From Amphiura filiformis (Eukaryota; Echinodermata; Ophiuroidea; Amphilepidida; Amphiuridae): 64,000 nucleotides of DNA. Position 1 is the stretch's first letter. Every line of letters begins with the position of its first letter. Location of the stretch: NCBI RefSeq assembly GCF_039555335.1, contig NC_092644.1, positions 48,090,428 through 48,154,427 on the forward strand. The letters run 5' to 3'. Of the stretch, positions 1 to 12,055 are shown in pieces. The notes beneath the pieces are model-generated. The model saw only the letters and a list, made by a program, of their open reading frames with translations, was not told where the DNA came from and searched no databases. The position numbers and the translations under genes are program-made.

Positions 1-190
1 TAACTTTAGAACCAAGTATGCTAGACCTTTGGCGTTTTCAGGAAATGATATAGCCTATTGTATGTATAATGTAATAATTACAGTAACTCAATTTTCAAAA
101 TGCCTCCTTTGGCCCCCATGGACCAGATCGTGTCATATATTATTTACTTACAAATACATAATTTTTACATGGGAAAGATGAAGGCAATGG
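1..190. repeat. Dispersed repeat fragment, partner at 46072-46200
   Basis: Blocks ccaagtatgctagaccttt, ttttcaaaatgcctcctttgg and catggaccagatcgtgtca recur in the same order and orientation near 46072-46200 with about 80-90 percent identity by eye. It is cut by the window edge. The short frames here are not convincing genes. Confidence 0.7.
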
Positions 191-2733
191 GTTATTCCAG
201 TGGAAATCCATACACCACCTGTGGAAGATTTAAGAAAAGTCTTCCACAGAGGGAGTGTGTTGTAAAGGAATTGGCTAGGGTTAATAAGCCCAATCGCCAT
301 TCTAACTTCCGGTTTTTGAGAGCAGTTTTAGGACACTTTGACCTCTGACATATCGGGAAAATTGACGTAATTATTATTAATTTTCTTATTATTGTCACAA
401 TTTTGATCATTAAAAATACCAAATAATTAATTTATAAAATACTAATATTTTTTATATTTGTTTTAAATATTGTAAAACATTTTAGATTATATTTTGTACG
501 TACAAAAACCCAATATTTCTGAATTTTCTGTAAGGTCAAAGGACAAAGTGTCCTAAAACTGCAAAAACTGTCCTACAATGCATTGCAATCTTCCAATGCC
601 GATTGGGCTTATTATTCAGAAACCCATACTCCCTCTGTATTATCCCTTTACCTATATCTTCCACAACTCCAGTGAGTATTTTAAATTAAAGTTACAATAA
701 TTGCCCATTCTATTTGAAACTCATTCTCCTTCTTCGGGAGACTTTAGCTAAATCTTCCACAGAGAGAGTGTGGATTTAAAATAGAATATCCCAATTGAAA
801 GGCATGAAGCACAGACCCAAGAGTGTATAAAATAGAACATGCATAGAAAGTAAAGGTTCACATTTGATTGAGAAACATGTCATACTTGATGTGTGATTGT
901 GAAGTTACATGACAACGCATATATTAACATGAAACTTGAGGTGTGCGATTCCCTATACACTCATAGCATGGTAATTAACTGCGCCTGCTTGCTTGCCTCA
1001 TCTATGTAACATAAGAATGTGGATAACATTTTCTTTCAGACAACATAACAAGAATAATAAACATTTTGTTCATTTTAAATTAATCTGGGTTTCTTTTTTT
1101 TTCAAAATAAGAAAATAAACAACAAATATAGCCCAACTGTACAGCACAATATTTCAGATTTTCTAATGTTTTTTTTTTTTCACGTTTTGTAAGGTAACTG
1201 TAGGTAATATCAAGTGGAGGCACTTTGTTCAGGGGGGGGGGGTCAAGAAACTTATAGGGTGCAGGTATTGCCCAAATTTGCCTAAAACATTGGCAGATTG
1301 GGCCTAAAGAGTTGGAATGTTTCAAATTTCGTATTTTGACTGAGGAAAGTGGGGGGGGGGGGGAAAAGCCCAAGATAAAAGAATGCCTCCCATGCCCCCC
1401 TTGGAGCCGCCACTGAAAGTACCAATAAACCATACACATGTAATCCCATCTTTCGCTTTAAAACAGTGTTTTGGATTGGAATAACCCACAAGAAATTACA
1501 CTGCAAAAAATTACCAAATCCTAGGTATGAAAAATTAATACCATGAAAATAGCACGCTGCACAGCGAAAAATAATTATAAAACCAAATTGATTTATGTGA
1601 TAGATTTCAACCGGATCTTTCAAACCTCATGTTTTACATGAAACATTACGTTACAAATTAATTAGAATATCCAGTATTATATCATGCTATACATTAATGT
1701 ATTTGACATGGTGGGGGTGCTTATTAAAAGAATGAAATGCACATCGAAATTTGAAATTTACACACGTAATCATCACAGTGTAGTCTGAAGTCAAAATTGT
1801 CATATAGTTAGATTTTTCTTTTTACACATTTTATAACAGATTTTGTCATTTATTGTGCATGTGTTCTGTTTACTAAAATGTGATAATAACTGTCTCATTG
1901 ATAATTAAAATAAATAAAGGTTCAATTTTTTTTGTAGACTGCTCTTGATTGAGGGAAATTTCAAGGAAAAATCATGCGCTTACTCATTCACTCATTATTA
2001 TTAAAGCCACTGTCAGTTTTCTTTTAGGCTAAATCTTTCATTATTTTAGTCAAAACTGATTGTCTTAAAACCTTGAAGAAAAATCTATATTTTTATCAAC
2101 TGGTTCAAAATAAATTTGCATTATGCCCCGCACTCCTGGAGTTTGCTACATGTTTACTAAGTGTTTCATATTTAAATTAAAGGAGTATTTAGTGATCCTA
2201 GCATCCTCTTTTTATGACATTTTTAAATAGATATCCACGAAAAAAGCTTATTCCTAAATTTCTGTTGATATCAATCTTGCGTTTGCGAGTTATGCATGAT
2301 TATGTGTATTACACTGCTGCATCTAGGCCACTGTTGTAATTTCGTTCTGGTATACCAGAACAAAATTCAAATTTAATGATATATTTGCTAAATGAATTAA
2401 TCTGCAAGAAATATTTGGTACATAAACATTATTTAGCCAGAGGTTTCCAGTGGTATAAAAATCTCAACTTTTTTGAGAAAAGTGGGAGGATGAGGCTGTG
2501 GATCACAAAATGCCCTTTTAAACTATCACATGTGTTGATAAGATGTTACTAAATGTTTATAATTGATTCAGGCGGTCATTGGGCAAAGCCCACCACTAAT
2601 TGTATCAAAATAATGATTGGTAGTAAATATTGAATAACAAAAACTGACTTCATCACTTTTCAAAATCTTTGACAGAAACCATATAAATCAACTTCCACTG
2701 ACTGTATACTGACATCTATAATTAATGCTTTGC
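191..2733. other. Gene-free, AT-rich repeat debris
   Basis: The interval contains two copies of a short dispersed motif (tcttccacagagggagtgtg at about 240 and a variant near 751, with relatives near 43930-44000), G homopolymers at 1232-1241 and 1351-1362, and otherwise AT-rich sequence. No splice-bounded or long open frame is convincing. Confidence 0.6.
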
Positions 2734-2742
2734 ATGCTAGCC

Positions 2743-3118
2743 CAGAGGATGATTTAAGGAAGCCTCATCATGCACTGTAAAAGTGTTATCACTAGAGTTT
2801 CAATTGCCACTTTACTTTTCAAATCCCATTGAACTCTGTGCAAAAGATGTTGTTTTAGAATTGCCCGTGTGTCATTATTACTTGGTCGATTTCAGATCTA
2901 AAGTGATGTATGCATGAAGGATAATTCACACCTTCCGTAGATAACATAAAATGTGAAATCGACCAACCTTTGGAAGGTGTTTTTATTGTAAATATATCTG
3001 TCCAAAATCAAATTTAACCATGCACGTGTGTATGCAGTGGGCGGGCAGTGGTGTCATGTTCACTCACACAGCTGTGCTAACCGCAAGACTTGCTGGGAAG
3101 TGCTTAAATCATCCTCTG
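2743..3118. mobile_element. MITE with 9-bp target duplication (CAGAGGATG family)
   Basis: The 376-bp element starts cagaggatgatttaag and ends with its exact 16-bp reverse complement. A perfect 9-bp duplication ATGCTAGCC flanks it (2734-2742 and 3119-3127). A second family member, inverted and heavily nested, spans 34432-41023 and also has a 9-bp duplication. There is no transposase. TSD length hints at a Mutator- or Merlin-like source, but the family is unproven. Confidence 0.88.
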
Positions 3119-3127
3119 ATGCTAGCC

Positions 3128-3320
3128 ATAGGCTTCAACATAAAAAGTCCCAAGTTTTGAGATATTTTCTCAAAATATCAAGAGTTATCTTAACCTCTGA
3201 ACCAATATTAGGCTTTTTTTGTACTAATTTTAATGCATTTTTCATGCTGACTCCAAATATGTCATGAACATTTACAATTCTGAAATTTTTGAATATAAAA
3301 AACAAATTTGAAACTTGTCG
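3128..3320. repeat. Dispersed repeat, partner at 9672-9825 plus 10042-10080
   Basis: The blocks ttcaacataaaaagtc, aaaatatcaagag, tttaatgcattt and acaattctga are shared with 9672-10080. The partner is interrupted by a 210-bp MITE, and this copy shows the uninterrupted site (gtcatgaacatttacaattc). Confidence 0.75.
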
Positions 3321-3886
3321 TCTACAGTCGACTCCCACAAGGAGAGGGTTCATCAACATGAAATGTGCGGGCTAGATGAGAACAAAATCATAATACACAG
3401 TGTAATTAAATCAAAATCATAAATTTATATATGCATGTAGACTGTAGACACACCATTCATGTTTTAAATATCTGTTTTTAATGTTTATGCAGGTCCTTGT
3501 TAACACAAAAAGTGATACGCACATTCAACAAAACATGTTCAAATTAAGTCAGTGAAACTTTTACTTATATGTGACTTGTCTCATATAATGTAATCTACAT
3601 GTCATATTTGGCAAACCTTATTTATTTGGATACACATGTACCCCAGTGCAATGCTTTAAAGGTCTTACTCAGTGGATTTGCTCATTTGGAAAATTGTAAA
3701 AATAATCAAAATGTGTTTTTTTTTTTGCAAGTTAATTCATAGCAAAGATGTGCTAACATACATGTAGTCTGCTAGTGGTAGAGCCAAAAGCTGTGTACAT
3801 TTGTACACATATTTAAGACAAAATACTACATTTTACATGGAAATATAAAATCTCTATTAAGTAGAGAAATTAACTACATGTACATG

Positions 3887-4865
3887 TACCGTATTCATTC
3901 CATTAACCGCCCATGCTCCAATAAGTGCCCACCCAGTAACTTTACAACAAGCAAACTGTTGTTTGCTTGTAAACATCAGTTTATTAACTGCCCATGAAAA
4001 TATGAATCATGGTCTGAAATATTGATGATGATCGATGAATATTTTGGGCCCTTTTTACATCTTGTTGGCATAACAATGTAAACTAGAATTATGCGGTTCG
4101 TAATTAAGGTGGCCCCCACATAACTATACACCACATGAGGCCACCAAATACTATCACAATACCAAGTTTGAAGTTGATCGGTGATTGAGTTTAAGGTGGA
4201 GAGTGGATTAATGGAAATGAAGGCAAAATATGCAAATGAGCTCATTAATATTCATAAATATGCAAATAAAATGACACAAAACTATTCAGCACATCAGGCC
4301 ACCATATCCTATCACCGTACCAAGTTTGAAGGTGATCGGTGATTGCATTAAAGCTGCAGAGTGGATTAATGACAATGTAGGCCAAATATGCAAATAAACT
4401 CATTAATATTCATAAATATGCAAATAACATGACACAAAGTATACAGCACATGAGGCTACCATAGACTATCACCGTAGCAAGTTTGAAGTTGATCGGTGGT
4501 TGTGTTTAAGCTGCAGAGTAGATTAATGACAATGTAGGCAAAATATGCTAATGAGCTCATTAATATTCATAAATATGCAAATAATGCGACACAAAACTAT
4601 ACAGCACATGAGGCCACCATATCCTATCCCTGTACCAAGTTTGAAGTTGATCGGCCATGGCGTTTGAGCTGCAGAGTGGATTAATGAATTTGCTTCCGTC
4701 CGGACAAACAAAGATACAAAGAAAGAAACAAACAATCAGGCAAGGGAACAAACAACCATCTGGATGATAACATAAGCCCCACATATATGTGGGGGCCAAA
4801 AATAAGCGTCCACCCAAAATGATTTCGTTAAGCGCCCTGGGTGGTTACTGGAACGAATACGGTAC
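3887..4865. mobile_element. TIR element carrying a satellite array
   Basis: The left end taccgtattcattccattaa pairs with the right end, reading ttactggaacgaatacggta. Inside, a second inverted pair (ggcccccacata at about 4111, tatgtgggggcc ending 4797) encloses the 158-bp tandem array, so two elements may be nested. No coding frame. Confidence 0.68.
4120..4690. repeat. About four tandem ~158-bp satellite units
   Basis: The word caagtttgaag recurs at about 4163, 4321, 4478 and 4636, a spacing of 157-158 bp. Each unit also holds attaatattcataaatatgc or a start of it, gcagagtggattaatga variants and catgaggccacca variants. The units are around 85-90 percent alike by eye. Confidence 0.88.
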
Positions 4866-6180
4866 TTGAATGCGGCTCCCACTTTGTCAATACTGCTATT
4901 TTCCTTGTTTTTTTCTTCCAAATTTTTCATATCAAAAATACATAATGACAATTTTAATGACTTATCCTTCACTTTTAAGCAATTTATACACAATTTATTT
5001 CTTTTTACTTCCACTGGTATCTATGAATAAGCCTTTAAGGAACTGTGTCCTTGAGATCCTACGTGTAATGTCATTGTGGACTTGCTTATTAACACACATG
5101 TTAACAGCACAATTTATAACATGTACAACTCTTGAGGGCAGCAAACACAGAAGTGTGAAATGATGTGGAATAATTTAATTGGGGTTGCACCAGTCACAAC
5201 ATAATGGAAGTTTTCTCTTTTTTTAAATCTCCATGCGAAGTACATGAAATCAGCACATTCATCTGTCATTTCTGTGAAATTTGATAACTGTTTTTGCAAA
5301 AATATGGAGCGTTCGTTGCATCACTGGTATGGTAATATTTAAGAGAATTTGGAAGGCAAATATGTTTTCATATCAAGCATCTTTCCTACGTTGATTTATA
5401 TCATCACTAAAAAAGTCACTAAAGGTTTTACAAAGTGTATTCATTATAAACCTTAACTCTAACCATGGGGATTTATCCGGGGTGGGGGAGGGATATGGAG
5501 AACGTGTCCCCCCACCTTTTGGCAAAATGACCTAGTTTTTGTTCTTTCCAGCCACTTTTTAACAATTCAGGCTGATTGCCTCCCTCCCCTCTACATTTCA
5601 AGCCAGATTGGAGCTAATGACCTTAACACTCATATCTCCCTAAATCTGACCCTGACTGTAAACATTACAGTTGGGGAAAATATCAAGATTCAAAACACTA
5701 CAAGAATTTAGGATTACACATGATATTCATTCATAAAACACCATGCCCCTAAAATTGTTCACCCAGCGAATTTTCAATTGACAAACATTTTAAAACAAAA
5801 ATATTGCAAAAAAGTTTTGATGGAAGGATTGTAAGATGATCACCCTAGGGTGCGACTTGAGAAAATGTTTGAAAGATGTTACAATTATATACAGATACAG
5901 TGAACAAAAGTCAAAAGTATTTCTCCAGATAATATAATTTTGAGCATATTCTATTGGTATACTACTATACTAATACTGTGTTTAAACGTTTTCTGGACAA
6001 AGAAAGTATGTTTAAATGTTTTTGTTTTTGTTTCTTTTATTTCTTCTTTAACCTGGGACACTCAATCAGTTAAAAACACAATTAATCACCAGTTCCTCCT
6101 TGAGGCCCAGCCCAGGTTTATTTGCGACGGCAAACCTGGTGAAATATTGTGTTTATTTCTAAAATGTTATTACAACATAT
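4866..6180. other. Gene-free interval with a dispersed repeat
   Basis: About 5466-5640 resembles 6590-6745 (shared blocks gccactttt, acaattcaggctgatt, catttcaag, cttttggcaaaatg/cctttcggcacaatg). The rest is AT-rich with no feature I can support. Confidence 0.55.
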
Positions 6181-7530
6181 GGCGGATACCTTCAAAATAT
6201 GCCTAAGATAATACGCCTAACCTTAGGCATCTAAGATGCAATCTTAGACGTCCAAGATGCATTCTTAGGCGTCTAAGATGCAATCTTAGGCGTCTAAGAA
6301 TTTCGCGGTAGACTTATATCAACGAATCACAGGACCAGAAATCCCAAACAACCAATCATCTTAGGCGTATTCAATTATTGACCAATGAAATCTTAGACGC
6401 CTAAGATTTTACACGCCTAAGAGTTTTGTTAGACGTCCAAGATTGACCATTTGACCGTGACTTGTGATGGACAAATTCCATCAAAACGTACGATGGACTC
6501 TGTGCGTTAGAGAATATTTCGAACAATGGCTGGGTGGTGTGTTTTTAATGAACTCATTTTCTCTCAGTCCATAGCCATGGGCGTCAATCCCAGAGAGAAA
6601 GGGGTGATGGGGTTGGAGGGGGGACATGTTCTCCCACCTTTCGGCACAATGGCCCATTGTTTTGTTCTTTTCAGCCACTTTTTGACAATTCAGGCTGATT
6701 CTCTACCCACATTTCAAGCTGGATTGGCCCCAATGTCCATAACAATGGAGGGTTATAATTTTCCCCCAAGATGCTCCCCCAGCATTGCCACTGATTTTAA
6801 AGCATGTTATGGTTATTTAAAAGGTGCCCTGTAAAAAAATTGCTTGTGTCCCTTTTCAACCTGCCAAAATTGCTTGCAGACTTGCACCCACCCTGTTTTA
6901 TAAAAAGAAATGTCCCCGACGCAAATTTGACCCTCCACCACGCCACAGAAGCGGGGGGAGGGGGGGTGGCCAGACCCTGTAGATGATGTTGATGGCTGTG
7001 TTGGTCGTGTTATTTCGTCAACCTGCTCTATAACCTGGTACAAAATGGGACGGCGATTTGCCATTCTGCCGGATTATAATGGCACTTCTATTCCTATAGA
7101 TAAACTGAACTGAACCAGAGATGACGGAACTGACTGGTACTTTCGATCACTGCGCATGGTATCTGTAATACGAGCTGCTAGTAGTCTTCCAAGGTGCTTT
7201 TGCGAGCTATCACATTGGTGATACCATGCATCCAACACTAAAATAAAAATCTTAGACGTGTAAAAATTCTTAGGCGTGTAACATCTTAGGCGTGTAAGAT
7301 TTCATTGGTCAATAATTGAATACACCCAAGATGATTGGTTGTTTGGGATTTCTGGTCCTGTGATTCGTTGATTTAAGTCTACCGCGAAATTCTTAGACGC
7401 CTAAGATTGCATCTTAGACGCCTAAGATTGCATCTTAGACGCCTAAGAATGCATCTTAGACGTCTAAGTTTGCATCTTAGACGTCTAAGGTTAGGCGTAT
7501 TATCTTAGGCGTATTTTGAAGGTATCCGCC
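6181..7530. mobile_element. Foldback element with repeat-built arms
   Basis: The left arm (6181 to about 6450) and right arm (about 7235-7530) are long inverted repeats beginning ggcggataccttcaaaata. Near the termini each arm carries tandem ~21-bp units containing the dyad CTTAGGCGTCTAAG or CTTAGACGCCTAAG; the right arm has one unit more than the left. The ~780-bp centre contains a diverged dispersed repeat and no transposase. The immediate flanks show only AT on both sides, so the target duplication is uncertain. Confidence 0.82.
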
Positions 7531-8260
7531 ATCTGTAGTTTATTCAACCCAACATTGAAAGGTTTTTTGGCAACCTTTTCCAAATATGTTGTGTTTGCTG
7601 GAAAACCAATTGATTGATTGAATTAGCCTAGTAAAGAAATCTTGTATTGGACATCTGACACCAAGGATACACCCATAATTGTCAAACAATTCGCTGTCAT
7701 AGTGTAACATCAAAATCGAATGTTGCCAGGTCAAACATACAGCCTGTCCACGTAGAAGTACAAACCAAATCTGTGGCATCGGAGGTCGATGTTTTGCTTC
7801 ACACGCAAACGCGATGTGAAGTAGCAAGTGGCAAGTAGCAATCACGCAGCAGTTGGTGCGCCAAAGAAGCATTGCACTGAAATAATTATTCTCAAACCTC
7901 CAGTTTCCGAGGTCTATTTACTTTTTACTTTTATGTGGACAGACTATACAGTTTAAATGGATTGCTAACAGGTGTGCAGACCTTGCATGAACTAGTAAAG
8001 TATGACATATCACTACGACAGCGAATAACAATTTACACTTCTTCAATATTCTTCTCACTTTACAGGTTTCAATATATGCTAAAACTCCATCCAAAATGCC
8101 CTTACAGATCCTGAGATAAATATTTTTAGACAGCAATGAAATGATACGGAAGATATTTTTGACCACACCTCAAAACAATCTTAAGTGAAAAATGACTCCT
8201 TTACTAAATAATTGCAATGCAATATCCTTCAATTCTGTTACATATAAGGTGACATACATG
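7531..8260. other. Gene-free interval
   Basis: A 53-codon plus-strand frame at 7677-7838 (ending VEVQTKSVASEVDVLLHTQT) looks protein-like but has no start, no clear splice sites and no recognised domain. Nothing else is supported. Confidence 0.4.
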
Positions 8261-8546
8261 CAGAGTAGATATCTTGCCTTCACAGAATCCTTTGCAACAT
8301 GACGCATCACCTCACTTAAATGACACTTTTGCAAAGGTTCCCTTTGTTTTCATGTTGAGAATAGACTTGCTAAGCATGGGTCAAGAGTCAAGAAATAAAC
8401 ATATTTTGTAAGATCTAGATGTGCCCTGTGACTGTTCATTGAGGTATTTCTTGTCACTATTGACCCATGTTGCACTAGATAGTATATCTGTATAAAACAT
8501 TAAAATGGAAGAAATGCATTGTGGGAAATGTAAGATATCCTCTCTG
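8261..8546. mobile_element. MITE, copy 1 of the AGAGAAGAT family
   Basis: It shares long blocks with 21711-22002 (cagaatcctttgcaacatg, ttcatgttgagaatag, atggaagaaatgcattgtgg). Flanks ACATACAT and ACATACAA look like an 8-bp target duplication with one mismatch, which suggests a hAT-like non-autonomous element. No coding capacity. Confidence 0.72.
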
Positions 8547-9162
8547 ACATACAAGGTGCAAGTCAGTATTTGCTAAATTTAAGATCTTTGGCAACATTCA
8601 TACATGTATTACTAATGTACAAGGTAATAATGTGGATAGCATAATACACAGATTATGAGAAATTCATACACTCTTACTATATATACTACCCAGCCACTCA
8701 AGATGTTAGAAAAATATGCAGAGTGCACTGTTTTCGAGCATGTGCGCGCATTGCACAAGATTGATTAATTTTCCTTGGTAGATGCATTTATATTGCTCAA
8801 ATTTTTTGATATATTTAGTGAATATTTTGGTATAAAAATAGCAAAAATCACAAGAATTCTTTGTTGTGCTTGAATTAGGTTTTAAGCTGTGCAATATTTG
8901 TTGTTCAAGAAATTAGACAAATCAGCGCTCTTGCACTGAATGCTGATACTTATCAACATCTCAGCATACAAATTGTATGTGCACTGTGCATTGAATGATA
9001 AATTGTGTAAGTTCTCTCAAAACGTACTGAGGTAAAACCCATAATTCAACTTCAAGCATCGCACTCTCAACGCAATAGATATTATGGCTCATGTATCAAA
9101 ATAAAGTACATAACAAAATAATTTTTCCCCAAGATATATGGTCAGAGAAGGCAGAATCCATG
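8547..9162. other. Gene-free interval
   Basis: AT-rich sequence without repeats I can pair inside the window and without a credible coding frame. Confidence 0.5.
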
Positions 9163-9482
9163 CAGTGGCGCAACTAGGGGAGGCAAGTGGCGGCAATGTG
9201 CCATGGTGCCACATTTAAAATAAATGACGGTGGATAAAAACAATCAATTCAGCGCCTCTCCAAGCGGTGAAAGTCAAAATTTTCGCGCTCTTTGCGTACA
9301 TTTCAGCGCAAATAGTCATTTGAAAGATCAATTTAAGACCGAAATTCAATATAATTGTAACCAAATTTCAAGTGGTATTTGTGCAAATTTTCGCACGTGG
9401 AGCGCGCAATTGTTTCAGAAATGGGTGCCGGGGGCATTATACATCCTTGCCCCGGGCGCCACAACCCCTAGCTACGCCACTG
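9163..9482. mobile_element. 320-bp MITE with GTGGCG termini
   Basis: The ends are cagtggcgcaactagggg and the matching ccctagctacgccactg. Flanks AATCCATG and TATCCATG are a near-perfect 8-bp duplication, as in hAT elements. The open frame over it has no recognisable domain and I do not call it a gene. Related termini (gtggcgtagat) appear near 27771, 28096 and 29684. Confidence 0.78.
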
Positions 9483-9827
9483 TATCCATGTTCAGGACCT
9501 AGATTTCAACAAGAATCACACAATTGATTCTCATAAGATTCGGTTGCGAGAATCAACTTCTCTCATTGTATCATACAGTAAGTGCAGTGACTATGATGGA
9601 TTTTGATTCTCGCAAACCAAGACGAAATTGAGGCCTGATGTAGCCCCAAGCTTAATACTCTGTGTGCTGGTCACAGATTTCAACATAAAAAGTCTCAAAT
9701 TTGACATATTTTTTCAAAATATCAAGAGCTATTTTAAGAACTACTGAACAAATACTAGGCTTGTTTGTACTCATTTTTAATGCATTTATCATGCTCATTC
9801 AAAATTATGGATTATGGTCATGAAAAT

Positions 9828-10037
9828 GGGTAATTCCAAGCATCATTTTGCAATGCGAAGTTTTTATAATTATGGAAATTTAATACGGGAAATTAGGGTC
9901 GTCTGGAAAAGTTTCTCCTGCCGTAACCATTCACTTACCAAAAATAGTTGCTATTTACCTAAATGTTTGGTTGCTGCATTAAAAAAGAAATTCATTTGCA
10001 AACTTCGCTTTGCGGAATAATGTGCTTGGAATTGCCC
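9828..10037. mobile_element. 210-bp MITE with GGGTAATTCCAAGCA termini
   Basis: The left end gggtaattccaagca pairs with the right end tgcttggaattgccc, continuing imperfectly through an aacttcg-type block. AAAT flanks both sides (9824-9827 and 10038-10041). It interrupts a dispersed repeat whose uninterrupted copy is at 3128-3320, which confirms the insertion. Confidence 0.82.
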
Positions 10038-10041
10038 AAAT

Positions 10042-10805
10042 GTACAATTCTGACATTTTTGATAATAAGATATTGTAACATAATGGAACCAAAATGCATC
10101 CAGAATAAAGTTTGAATCTTTTATAAAGCATAACTGTTTCAGGTCTGACTATACACAATGTAGTACTTAGTTTGCATATATGGCATCAGATGCAATGCAA
10201 ATATAAAATCTCACTAAAATAACACTTGATGCAGAAAAGGTGAAATAATTGGGAAGTACACTAGTTTCACATCGTTAACATACACACATATGATAGTCTG
10301 AAATTGCGGATCTAATTATAGAAATGTAACATGATCAAGAAAACTGGGAATATTTCAGTCTTTTTTCTACTTTTGATAGTATCTTGTGTAAATAAATACC
10401 TCCTGCATAGAGATCAATACTAAATATAAGCTATGCTATTATAGCTTGACCTGTTATTTTCTTGCCTAACTGAGAGGTGATATGGTGTAATAGAAAAATG
10501 ATGTGTTTTAATACATGTTGAAAAAATAATGAATAATGAAAGCCTCAGACTCGGCAATATTTATGCGACAGGAAACTCAAAATCAATTTTCATTAGCCTT
10601 ACATGTATTCAGGGTTTTGTTTTTCTCTCTGATTTCTGCTGCAGCAAACACAGCATGAAAAAAATGGAAAACATGTTGCAGTTGCAAAGATGACACTCTA
10701 TTATCACCATTGAAATATGCAAACACACTACGAGATATTCAGAAATCCGCCAATCCCAAAACTACATGATCCCCGCATATGTCATTATTTTTGCAGTTAC
10801 AAATC
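10042..10805. other. Gene-free interval
   Basis: Apart from the remaining end of the dispersed repeat (to about 10080), AT-rich sequence with nothing I can support. Confidence 0.5.
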
Positions 10806-11057
10806 GTTGCTGGGCAGGAAAAATTTATAAGTAAATTTCACTTATTTGGCAAAACAGGGAACAGTACCAATTGTCAAGGTATTATCATTTTGCAAGGGAC
10901 ACAAAAACTGCTTTACTGTTCAAAGATTAGTTATTAGTGTGTTTGATATCCCCTACAAAATGAAAATACCTTCAAATGTGACATTTTGTACTGCTTCCAG
11001 TTTTGCCAAATAGGTATAAACAGTGAAAACATACATAGGTTTTTCCTGCCCAGCAAC
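10806..11057. mobile_element. 252-bp MITE with an exact 18-bp TIR
   Basis: It starts gttgctgggcaggaaaaa and ends with the exact reverse complement. The inside has the near-inverted blocks atttggcaaaac and gttttgccaaat, so the whole element can fold. No target duplication is evident. The same terminal word (gttgctgggcagg) occurs once more near 44457. Confidence 0.75.
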
Positions 11058-11360
11058 ATAATGTAGTACTAGCCCCTCCAACAAATAAGTTAGACAGTCA
11101 CTGTGTCTTCATGTCATGAGAGCCATAATTCTTTATGCCCAGAAATAAAGAATTACGCATGTAAATCCAATAAGGGGTGCAATGTCAAATTTTCTTCATA
11201 TGTTGTCATTTTTTTCATATTTTATTGATATGTCTGAAAAGAAAATGGTTGAAGAGTAGTTTTCTGATTTATCACCATTTTTGAGTTTTTGGTTTCTCAA
11301 CGGATCTCTGAAGTCCCTTTAATATCGACAAATCCTAACAAACGTACATATAGTACTGCA

Positions 11361-12055
11361 TCAGAATGTCCTATCATCACTTGCACAATAAATCTTAGTT
11401 TTTGGTTCATTCAGTAGGAATGCTAGACCACGTCGTAGATTATTCAGGAAGATGTTATTGCCCAAATCAGACAAATGCATCATGTCCTCATCAAATAATG
11501 CTGATGTTTCTGGTCTAATTGCAGAATGCTTAATAACCTGTCCTCCTAAGCTTAACACAAGTTTACCACACATCACATTATAATTAATCCGCACCTGCTC
11601 CATCGTCATCTTAGCTATGCTACCCGGATAATGACAACACGGTAACGCTTCCGACCAGATGATGCGACAGTTTGGATTCCTCTTATTAAACTCTATTAAA
11701 CTCTCTACTGCTTGCTGAGCTAAATCTTGGAATGATACTTTGGCTAGCTCAAGGGCATCCATATGTACTACAAGTACATTAGGGGAGATGGATGTTCCCA
11801 TGAGACGAGTTAGAAGTGGACCAAATTCGGCCCAATCTAGATTGTCATTACCGTGCCATACAAGTTCTGCTTGATTTAACATGAGTCCCAGTCCAACCGG
11901 GCCCTGAGCTACATATCGTGCAGCTTGGCATAGCACAGAGGAGCCTACTAACCACACAATTTGATGTTTTGAATGCGTTGATTGTTGCTTGGACACTGGG
12001 GGCGCTATTGTAGCTACTGATACTGGTGGTCGTTTTGCTGCTGTTGATGGTGCAC
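11361..12055 (-). CDS. Terminal exon: C-terminal SGNH-hydrolase-like domain
   Basis: The acceptor is tttactacag, ending at 12056; the exon starts in phase 1 and runs to a TGA at 11361, giving 231 residues. After a short linker the domain has a block-I-like segment (VWLVGSSVLCQAARYV), a strand ending in NVLVVHMDALELA, another with RIIWSEALPC, and a block-V-like segment DEDMMHLSDLGNNIFL with a D-x-x-H spacing. This is the arrangement of the SGNH-like domains that occur in many invertebrate and fish proteins, often next to transposon-derived sequence. The usual G-x-N-D of block III is replaced by HMDA, so catalysis is doubtful. Candidate poly(A) signals on the minus strand are ATTAAA (11323-11318) and AATAAA (11226-11221). 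Confidence 0.88.

Noticed and set aside
1080-1623. Minus-strand open frames near 1080-1623
   Set aside because: They run over G/C homopolymers and AT-rich sequence, have low-complexity translations and no splice support.
7677-7838. 53-codon plus-strand frame ending in a VEVQTKSV-like stretch
   Set aside because: Protein-like in tone but too short, with no start or splice borders and no domain I can name.
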